Part shown: in pieces, positions 55,968-64,000 of the stretch
Layout of the letters: every line of letters begins with the position of its first letter
Position numbering within the stretch: position 1 is the stretch's first letter
Assembly: GCA_949361645.1 (NCBI GenBank)
Contig: OX442426.1
Location: 3,096,673 to 3,160,672, forward strand
DNA length: 64,000 bases
From: Spongilla lacustris
Taxonomy: Eukaryota; Porifera; Demospongiae; Spongillida; Spongillidae
Direction: 5' to 3'
Notes under the pieces: generated by a model
Told to the model about the DNA's origin: nothing
Database searches by the model: none
Seen by the model: only the letters and a program-made list of their open reading frames with translations
Translations under genes and position numbers: made by a program

Positions 55968-56680
55968 CTATGACACCATCTGCTTCATTTGATTAAGCCT
56001 CAATATCCACTTCCAAGCATGTTGGGAGAATGCAGTATGTTGCTTCACAGTCCGGTGGCATTCTGACAAAGCACGTTGAAGGGTGGTTCGCAGAGTAGTT
56101 ATACTTTGTCCATAATGCTGACAGCAATATTGTTTGACATATGCCCAGCACATTTCTACATGCATACATTCAGGGTGGCACCATAATCTATGTTGGCACT
56201 TAGGGCCAAACAGCAGAATGTGTCCACGACGCTCTGCTTCTTCTTGAATCTCTGGCTTCACACTTGCAAAATCAGGTTGGGATGCTAGCAGTGCCCTGAG
56301 TCCCCATCAAGCCTCATTTTGTCAATCCATTTTAAGCCTCTCTCTTTACGTATTTTTAATGCATCCTTGGCAGTGGGTGTTCCATCTTCCCCTGGATACC
56401 GCAAAACTTTCGTTATTGAGTTAGTGGCCAAATTAAATGTTTCAAACCATCCCATTTGTGTAAGTATGGGTTGTTGGCCTCCATCAGCAGTAGATAGTGA
56501 CCTTTTTTGTACAGCAGTGCAAGAGGGAGCATTATCATAAGTTAGCAGTAACTGGCAGTTTCTGCCCTCAAAAGTTCCACAACTGCCACTAGCTCCTGCT
56601 CCATGTCCGTGTTTGTCTGTCTCTAGATCATTCCGTCCGCTGGATATAGTGTACTTGACCAAAATGTTTGGTCATCCGTT
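55968..56680 (-). pseudogene. DDE-superfamily transposase remnant
   Basis: Two frames read in order. The first contains LLLTYDNAPSC, GQQPILTQMGWFE and DGTPTAKDALKIRKERGLKW. The second, after a shift near 56280, reads GHILLFGPKCQHRLWCHPEC then MHVEMCWAYVKQYC. The H-P-E-x-x-x-x-E-x-x-W-x-x-x-K pattern is the third catalytic region of DDE endonucleases widespread in invertebrate genomes. Frameshifted, so inactive. No terminal repeats identified. Confidence 0.65.
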
Positions 56681-56744
56681 TCAATGTATGAGTCCTCTCA
56701 GCTTCTGACTGATGACTACACAGATAGGGGCACAGCCCTTTAAT

Positions 56745-58020
56745 ATCACTTCTCGCCTGCATACATGTATATACTCAGTAAAACACCGTATATATAGTGG
56801 AACACGATACACAAAAGGAATTGTGCTGCACGCAAAGCACCTCCTATAGTGCAGAGGCCAGGTACCCCACAGGATGTTGTGGCCCATATGAGGAAATCCC
56901 CCTGTGTGTGCATAAACATACACAAAGTAGTCAGTCCGCCACGTAGAGCCACTCCAAGGCGAAGAGCAACTGCCACCCTAATTGTCTCATTGTCCATTCT
57001 AAGGCCCAGCGAAGAGTTAGGGACAGCTTGAAGTCAGGTACATGTACTAGGCTCCTTCTTTAGGCAGCCAGTAGACAAGCCCTAGTGATGGCATCAGGGG
57101 CTTGGTCTAACATGGCCTCAGAGATTGCCTCTACCCTTGGAGGGTCCCATGCAAAATGATGCTCTGTCCTGAGGAGGTGATTGATGATGGCCCTGTGACC
57201 ACAAAGAGATAGCTGTATCCTTGTGGAGCCTGCAGGTCTGTGGAATGGAGATGCGATGGTAGGATCTTGTGGACAAGGTCCTGAGAGCTACATGTATTCA
57301 CAGATGCAAGGAGCGTTGATGGTGCTTGCTGTACAACACTTCAAATGCCAAGGCCTCAGTTGAACTGGAAGTGTGGGCTAGGGTTCAGGCAGCTTCATCA
57401 AGACAGATGTTAGTGATGGAGCAAATAAGTTTCCGCAGCTCATCATAATAACATTGAAATATGGGTAAGAGAAAGCAATCTGCAGTAAGTACAATAGATT
57501 TTGGATGGCAAAAGCATTGCGGAGTAGGAGGATTGCATCATGTGAGAAGATGTGCTGCAGTCTCTCACCCATCAAACTTAGTTGCCATGTCTTCTTAGAG
57601 ATTGAGGTAGTTATTCAACTGACAGCATGCACCATTTGGGGATCCGAGTAAGGTGGCATCATGAGGGTCTATGAACTGGCCATTGGGAAAGTGCAACAGC
57701 ATTGCATGGTTCAGCTTTAGGCCAATTGCTCTGCTGCCTGCTGAAAATGCTTGACATCACGGGAGACATCAGCGAGGCTACCTCCTAAAGTGACATAATC
57801 CTAGTAGCCTAGTATGAGTTCAGAGGGCAGCTCAGAGATCAGGTTATGGCAGAAGAGGAGAGGGCCCAGAAGATCCCCCTGCTGTACACCTTCTGCCTGC
57901 TGAAATAATGATCTTTTCTCAACAAAATAGGGAAGATGGAGAGGAGTACTGTAGGCTGAGTGCACTAGGGGATAGAGCTCAGGGACTAGCTTTTTCACAG
58001 CCAGCAACATTTTGTAATCA
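56745..58020 (-). pseudogene. LINE family 3 remnant (RT and C-terminal region)
   Basis: The upstream part (58020-57770) reads YPLVHSAYS, QQAEGVQQGDLLGPLLFCHN and a degenerate active site followed by YVTLGGSL. The part near 57030-56850 reads LDQAPDAITRACLLAA and MDNETIRVAVALRLGVALR. Both are hallmarks of a LINE family distinct from families 1 and 2. Multiple stops. The 5' border at about 58020 coincides with an (ATA)n tract. Confidence 0.6.
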
Positions 58021-58047
58021 TAATAATAATAGAAAATGTTATTCACG

Positions 58048-59300
58048 TTACAGGAAACTAAATAATAAACTAATATCTACTTCACATGATGTGCTAGCAT
58101 ACTGGTGCATCCGCGTAATGCCCAGACAGCAGTATATTGAGGCTGACACCTCAGGCCAGAAACGACGTATCCTGATGGCTAGCTTCTTGGCAACCCTTGA
58201 GAGAGCTTCTTGTGCTGAGCTCAACCACCAAATACCTCCACAACCACCAAATACCTCCACAACCAATGGGACACATACCCAATGTTTGTCCTGCTCTCCC
58301 AGCTCAGTAGTATAACCTGAGGTCATACTTGTTCCCAATAAAAAGTTTGAATTGAGCGGATTGATGTCCTTCAGGTCAAATGCTGCATAACATGAGAGAG
58401 ACCAGTTAGGCACCAACACATCAGCTGGACGTGTTCTGTCCTTTGTTGAGGTGAGCCCACAACCACTTTGTGAAAAGTGGAAGCCCGAGCCACCACTTCA
58501 CTAAGGATTGGACTTCATTGGGCACCAGGTCTAAACCAAATTTTAGAGACCTCAGCCATGCATGTGCTTGGGGAGCAGAGATGGCTGGTAGTCTGGCCTT
58601 GTCTACTGTGGATGCTTCATCAAGCAAATAATAATTATTATTATTTTATGTTATTAATTATTATATGTACTTGTATATAAAGATTATTCAAACGCGACTA
58701 CACAAGTCACAAAACAACATACAAACTCAAATGTATTCCTGATGAGGGCATGAAAGTCTGCACAAAATAGCCCTCACATTTGCCCTAACCAAATGGAGAT
58801 TGAGCCGGCCATACAGCTTGGATAATACCACGGATTTGGGCCGGGATGAAGAAGTGGCTAGGCGAGAGGCCCTTATTTTATTTTATTCAATTTAGACAAC
58901 ACATGAATAATCGTCTGCAATTATATTTACGATACACGAATAAATAAAACACATTAACTACAAAGTTATGTTTAGGAACTAGATGTATCACCCTCCTGGA
59001 TGATATATCCACCCTTTAAGAGGAGGGACCAGTCATTGGCCCGCACTAGTGTTAGGTTCAGGCGGCCATACAGGGGCAACGTGTGAAGCAAGTCTTGAGA
59101 AAGCTTGGACAGCTTCTCTGCCCCATATGATTCCACCACAAGGGGAATGCAAGTCCATCCCAGCTCAGAGCACTTAGCATCATTAGCCGAGTGCTTTCTT
59201 AGCTCTGCGGCAATTGCTGCTGACCCTGCTGTGAGACCTGCTTCAGAGAGAAGGGATGGGTTTAGCGTAGAAGTCACAGAAAGGTCAAAGGCAGCAGGCT
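58048..59300 (-). pseudogene. LINE family 1 fragments C (3' portions, at least two copies)
   Basis: 58627-58048 covers the linker and zinc-knuckle part (DKARLPAISAPQAHAWLRSL, SLVKWWLGLP). 58880-58740 matches the C-terminus in shifted frames (KLYGRLNLHLVRANVRAILC). 59300-58972 repeats the endonuclease end (AELRKHSANDAKCSELGWTC, YGRLNLTLVRAND). Two C-termini show more than one insertion. AT-rich tracts separate the pieces. Confidence 0.65.
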
Positions 59301-59301
59301 T

Positions 59302-59934
59302 GCAAAGAAAACCAAGTTCATAAATTAATTCAGTGTCCTATCTATCACTATGTTTAATACAAAGATTCGAGAAATGGATCACTATCAATTTATTAAGGCC
59401 ACAGATAACTGTGGCTGCCCCTCCCCCCCACACACACCATGTGTAGGGAAGTTATATGACTCATATGTAATGTGGCACACCTGTATGTAACATAAGAGGC
59501 CAACTTTTTTGATACAACTTTTATCGAAACTTTCATTATAAGTCCAGCAAGATTAAATGCTCACAGAACAAAGAACACAAAACCAGCAATTCAAAACGAT
59601 CATAGCAAAAAAACCGATAAACAAAACTCGACAACAAATAAGAGGAATTCTGTCAGCTAAATGCAAAGCCGTCGTTACCATTTATAGCAACTACCATGCA
59701 TTCCTTGAACTTAGAATAACTGGATCCATGTGATGTAGGAACACGCAACCATAATCCGCATGTGGATGCTGTTGGGAACTTTGATTGCGTCTCGTGAAGG
59801 AATGAAGCCTTTGGAGATTTTTCAAACCCCTGAGGAGGCACCACAGATGTTCCTGTAAAAAACATCAATACGTCTCTGAGTGTGCATTTGCCGCATCCAC
59901 TTTACCCTCTGGAAACCACACAATTATTATTATT
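59302..59934 (-). repeat. Direct repeat copy 1 with HECT C-lobe exon
   Basis: About 630 bp, repeated at 60192-60804 with only a few substitutions and one indel near 59425 (a C/CA-rich insert). It contains the HECT reading frame at 59653-59868. Confidence 0.85.
59653..59868 (-). pseudogene. HECT E3 ligase C-lobe exon, copy 1 (fragment)
   Basis: The frame reads VLMFFTGTSVVPPQGFE, then QSKFPTASTCGLWLRVP, then FKECMVVAINGNDGFAFS and a stop. This is the end of a HECT domain; the cysteine in PTASTC occupies the position of the ubiquitin-thioester cysteine. The N-lobe and earlier exons are not next to it, so this is one terminal exon or a transposed fragment. Confidence 0.7.
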
Positions 59935-60191
59935 ATAAGATACACGCTAAGCCCATCCCTTCTCTCTGCCTTGGCACTGATGCAGGCACAATGGCAGGTT
60001 TGGAGCACTAAATCCTTGAGCTTGTGGTGCTAATTTTAAAAACATCAAGAAATTTTATAATTAAAAAGCAGCAGTGAATTTCAAACGTGTCAGAACGAAA
60101 GTACAGCTCCAATAACCAGCTTTCAGAAATCTCCACTGTACGCGATTTAAGGTGCAATAAATAAGTAAGTAGAATGCAAAACCAGTGTAAG

Positions 60192-60804
60192 GCAAAGAAA
60201 ACCAAGTTCATAAATTAATTCAGTGTCCTATCTATCACTATGTTTAATACAAAGATTCGAGAAATGGATCACTATCAATTTATTAAGGCCACAGATAACT
60301 GTGGCTGCCCCTCACACCATGTGTAGGGAAGTATTATAACTCATATGTAATGTGGCACACCTGTATGTAACATAAGAGGCCAACTTTTTTGATACAACTT
60401 TTATCAAAACTTTCATTATAAGTCCAGCAAGATTAAATGCTCACAGAGCAAAGAACACAAAACCAGCAAATCAAAACGATCATAGCAAAAAAACCGATAA
60501 ACAAAACTCGACAACAAATAAGAGGAATTCTGTCAGCTAAATGCAAAGCCATTGTTGCCTTTTATAGCAACTACCATGCATTCCTTGAACTTAGAATAAC
60601 TGGATCCATGTGATGTGGGAACACGCAACCATAATCCGCATGTGGATGCTGTTGGGAACTTTGATTGCGTTTCGTGAAGGAATGAAGCCTTTGGAGAGTT
60701 TTCAAACCCCTGAGGAGGCACCACAGATGTTCCTGTAACAAACATCAATACGTCTCTGAGTGTGCATTTGCCGCATCCACTTTACCCTCTGGAAACCACA
60801 CAAT
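60192..60804 (-). repeat. Direct repeat copy 2 with HECT C-lobe exon
   Basis: Second copy of 59302-59934, 257 bp downstream in the same orientation. Both copies end just before ATT/TAA-rich sequence. Confidence 0.85.
60533..60748 (-). pseudogene. HECT E3 ligase C-lobe exon, copy 2 (fragment)
   Basis: As in the copy at 59653, with a few substitutions (VTGTSVVPPQGFEN; VAIKGNNGFAFS). The catalytic-type cysteine and reading frame are kept in both copies. Confidence 0.7.
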
Positions 60805-60918
60805 ATAAACAATATTATTATTATTATTAACATTGACATCTTATTACTAATATAAAAACATGAAATACATACAATTAGATGATAAGTAATTAAAAAGAGA
60901 AATAATAAGTCAATAAAT

Positions 60919-61652
60919 TTACTCCATGAATGAGGCCAGAGGAGCACCATCTTCAAACCCCAGCCCACTTCTCCATTTGGTGCGGGATCCTCTAAGACAG
61001 AGGCTCACTGCTCGAACCCCTGCAAAAGCAAGCCGTGATCTGACATAGCTGCTGGTAATGGAATAAGCTTTGTCCCACTTGGAAGACAGAGCAGTGGCCA
61101 TGTGCTTTAGGAAGTGACTAGCCTCTTTGTGTAGTAGTCCGTCCACGGAAAGGACAAATGGGGTGAAGGTGCCTCTTCTGTCTTCAACTGCCTTTTTGTA
61201 CATTCTCTTCTTCTCCAGTGAGCTTGACTCAAGAATGGCATTAGGTGCCCGATGGCAGTGTGATGGGGCGTCAGTGTCTATGACACGGACATCAAACAAA
61301 CACCTCTGATTCCCAGGTCAAGCCTTAGTCCTGGATCACTTGAGGTGGCAGTAGCCTCATTGACAATAGGCTCCTTTATAACTTGGGGCTACACCTGACT
61401 GGCAAGGTCACCAAGGCAGTCACGGATCTCATTGTAGCGCAGTATAACAAGTCCCCCCTTCTTACAGTCTAGGGCATGTTGGAGGGTGAAATCAGCTCCA
61501 CAACCATCACATTTGGCTGGCAGATTAGATGGATGTCGCAAATAGCGCAGAGCTAGGCCATCTCTGAACTGTACAGGAGCCAAATCAAAGTGGCAACTTT
61601 GGAGTGGCAGAGTCGTCAACCAGCTGGACGTTTTGCCCTCAACCACCCTCAT
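60919..61652 (-). pseudogene. LINE family 2 C-terminal part
   Basis: The first frame (61652-61389) reads LALRYLRHPSNLPAKCDGCG, then FTLQHALDCKKGGLVILRYN and EIRDCLGDLASQV, a CCHC-type knuckle. The second (61299-60919) reads FDVRVIDTDAPSHCHRAPNA through FTPFVLSVDGLLHKEASHFL and ends LCLRGSRTKWRSGLGFEDG. Together this is the knuckle and restriction-like endonuclease end of a second LINE family, broken near 61340. Confidence 0.7.
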
Positions 61653-61754
61653 GATTGCACGTTATTATTAACATTCATGACACAATAATGTTACAATAAT
61701 AATATTACACTATGCAGAATACAGCTATAACATAACACTAAAAATAAACATAAT

Positions 61755-63354
61755 CTAGGACCTAGACAACATCGCCCTAGAGTTTGCCCTCACCAGGGAG
61801 ATGTTTAGCCGTGCATAAAGTTCAAAGGTTGCCATGGACTTTGGCACACAGCCATGGACAGCAAGGCGAGATGCCAGGTTAGAAAAAGATTGCTGAGCCT
61901 CCTTGCCCCATGCCCCATAAGACTCCACCACAAGAGGGATGGACACCCACCCCAACTCTGCACACTTTGCATCATTGGCAGTGTGCTTCCTAAGCTCAGC
62001 CGCCTCTGATGCTGCACCTGCTCTTGCTCCCGCTGCAGACAAAACATTGGAGTTTAGCGGTGAGACAACAGAGATGTCAAAGGCGGCTGGCTTTCCTCGA
62101 TCCCAGTCCTGTACAAGAATATCTGCTGGTCTTGACTGGGAGAGATCTGTGCTGAGCCCTGCACCTGCTTCAACCTGGACAGACAAATGTGCAGTATGGA
62201 AGGATTCTGCCAAAATATCCCGAAGATTGTTATGGCGAAATATAGCATCACCCCCTCTTTTGCAAGTAGTTGCATGGTGGCTTAGGGGGTCAAGAGAACT
62301 ACCAGGGCATAGTGCACACTGGGACCCATACGAGATATCTAAGCCCAACCACCACTTTACTGCAGTATGGAACTCCTCTGGATCAAGATGGAAGCCTAGC
62401 CCTATGGCAGGTGCTACAGAAAGCCATGATGCAGCATGCTTGGCTGAAACTGAATATAGACGTGCTTTATCAGCAGGTGAGGATTTTTCCATAAGTTGCT
62501 GGAATTGAAAGCTATCCAGTTTCAAAGATAAACCTTTCTGACTGCAAGGTACAGACGTGATGGAGCTAAGAGATATCTTCTCAGTTAATGCAACTTGCTC
62601 ATTGAACATATCAATAGCACGATTCAAATGTGCATCCTCATTATTACACCATCCAGATGAAGAATAGGAAGCAATGAATGCTGCACTGGCATGATGGGAG
62701 AGGGAGCGAAGTCCCAAACCCCCAAAATGTAGAGGGAGCTGTGCTTGACAACATGAAGCATCAGTTATGGTGACTGCCATACAGTTAAGGAAACACTGGC
62801 GCACATCAACATCAAACATATGCAGAGCATCAAAGGCTAATGGAGTTGGAATAGCTCGAGCCAAGTGATTGAACCGACAAAAACTACCACACATACGGAT
62901 GAGTGTTAGGGCTACTTGTGGGTCCCTACTTGCAATATCTTCAAGTTTGGATAATAACTTCTTAGCTTCATGGCACTTGGACGCAATGAAATTGGCACAA
63001 AAGAGATAGTCTCCAATGGGGACACCTAGTATATCAAAATGTGGCATGTTTGATATCCTTAATTCTGAGGGGAATGTAGTGGCATTACTTTTGCAGAAAA
63101 GTTCACATTTTGTAATGTTCACATGAAGCCCAAGCTTGGGGCCCATTTCTTGTATTAGCATCAGTGCACGAAGCACAGATGATTTCTTACCTGCCAAGAC
63201 CCCATCGTCTAAATACCATGCCTGAAATAAGATATTGAGACAGCCGGTATCTGCATCGATGGATTGCACAATTCTGTGCAAAACTAGAGCAAAAAACAAG
63301 GGACCCAAGGGGTCTCCCTGCTGCACACCTAATTCAGAGGTCAGACAGCCCAAT
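61755..63354 (-). mobile_element. LINE family 1 fragment D, longest intact frame (533 codons)
   Basis: An uninterrupted frame from SELGVQQGDPLGPLFFALVL to the stop at 61755. RT motif YLDDG lies about 40 residues after QQGDP, and a helix-rich thumb/linker region follows (CGSFCRFNHLARAIPTPLAF, HFGGLGLRSLSHHASAAF). Next is a CCHC knuckle near 62310 (CALCPGSSLDPLSHHATTC), then the endonuclease-like segment RPADILVQDWDRGKPAAFD near 62130-62090. The C-terminus is ELYARLNISLVRANSRAML. The N-terminal half (cysteine clusters, zinc fingers, first RT blocks) is absent. The lack of stops suggests a young, 5'-truncated insertion. A non-coding AT-rich spacer with ATT runs follows at 61660-61750. Confidence 0.8.
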
Positions 63355-63529
63355 GTTATAATAAGATACACAATACAACACAAGGATTATTTCATACACA
63401 GGTACACTTTTATATAAATGTAGAGCTACAATGTATAACAGGCTACATTGTTATTCTTATGACTAATATACTATATACATATATAGAGTAACTAAACCAA
63501 ATTGCATGCTCTGCTTAGGAGAGCTCTGG

Positions 63530-64000
63530 CATTGCACCTCACCATGGTTACCTTTAGCCTCCCATACATGTAGATGTCTACCAAGAGCTCAAATGGGAAA
63601 AAGCCTGCCTGGCTTCAAGACCCCACTTCCCATAGCTCTCCACAGCAAGAGAGATGCATTTCCATCCAAGGGTATCACACTTGGGGTCATTTGCCTGGTG
63701 CTTCCTCTGCTCTGCCAGTAGTGCAGCTGTTCCTGCAGTTACGCTTGATTCATGAAGTGACACAGGTGTAAGAGGAGACGTCACTGTTACATCAAAAGCG
63801 GCAGGGATTCTACCTATCCAATTGTTCACTAGGGCATCCACCGGACGAGTCCTACAAAGGTCAGGGGTAAGTGCACTACCCGCCTCGATCCTCATTCCTC
63901 CAAGGTTTCCCTTGTGGCAAATATCTACAAAGACATCTCGCAGCTGGTTATGTCAAAGAACCACATCACCACCTCGTCTGCATGACAATGCATGATGCCC
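63530..64000 (-). pseudogene. LINE family 1 fragment E, running off the window
   Basis: Reads RIEAGSALTPDLCRTRPVDA and LVNNWIGRIPAAFDVTVTSP, then AEQRKHQANDPKCDTLGWKC, matching the endonuclease end of family 1. The upstream part near 63990-63900 (GHHALSCRRGGDVVL-like) has a frame break. It continues beyond base 64000. Confidence 0.7.

Noticed and set aside
59302..60804. The 613-633 bp direct repeats as LTRs of a retrotransposon
   Set aside because: They lack TG...CA ends, primer-binding site and polypurine tract, the interval is only 257 bp, and each copy contains a HECT exon.

Overview
This window looks like animal nuclear DNA, most plausibly from a sponge or another early-branching marine invertebrate. 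The reasons are many GT-AG introns (often 55-75 bp), an Eph-receptor ectodomain gene, a class IA PI3-kinase catalytic-subunit gene, a microsomal P450 gene, HECT-ligase exons, and a dense load of DNA transposons and LINEs. The organism call is inference; the gene-family calls rest on motifs read in the spliced translations.

Layout. 1-2.5 kb: a piggyBac element (minus strand) with a frameshifted transposase, ending at a TTAA site. 2.6-7 kb: two related foldback elements. 4.06-11.72 kb: the first eight coding exons of a cytochrome P450 (minus strand); the heme-binding half is not in the window. 12-16.6 kb: a degraded LINE (minus) with N-terminal cysteine clusters, zinc fingers, reverse transcriptase and a restriction-like endonuclease region, interrupted by a hAT element. 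17-21.6 kb: nested hAT and Mutator-like elements around one intact intronless gene for a three-repeat beta-trefoil-like protein (19.55-19.99 kb).

22.9-32.5 kb is the most unusual region. Eight near-identical 155-nt sequences, all on the plus strand, have the architecture of an H/ACA-box snoRNA (hairpin, H box, hairpin, ACA three nt from the end). Each lies just downstream of, or among, exon-like segments with splice signals in tandemly duplicated units. The exon-like segments change length by non-multiples of three, while the snoRNA-like core stays at 155 nt. I read this as a multi-copy intronic snoRNA locus in a host transcript that is probably non-coding.

35.2-49 kb: two genes head to tail on the plus strand. 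The first encodes a secreted-looking Eph ectodomain (ephrin-binding domain, cysteine-rich region, three fibronectin III domains) that stops before any membrane span or kinase. About 260 bp later a PI3-kinase p110-like gene starts; fifteen exons (about 805 codons) can be joined in frame, but the catalytic-loop exons are absent from the rest of the window.

51-64 kb is a graveyard of at least three LINE families, nearly all on the minus strand, plus a DDE transposase remnant and a direct duplication carrying a HECT C-lobe exon. Module junctions often fall at ATT/TAA-rich microsatellites. All calls are by eye; no alignment or folding program was run.
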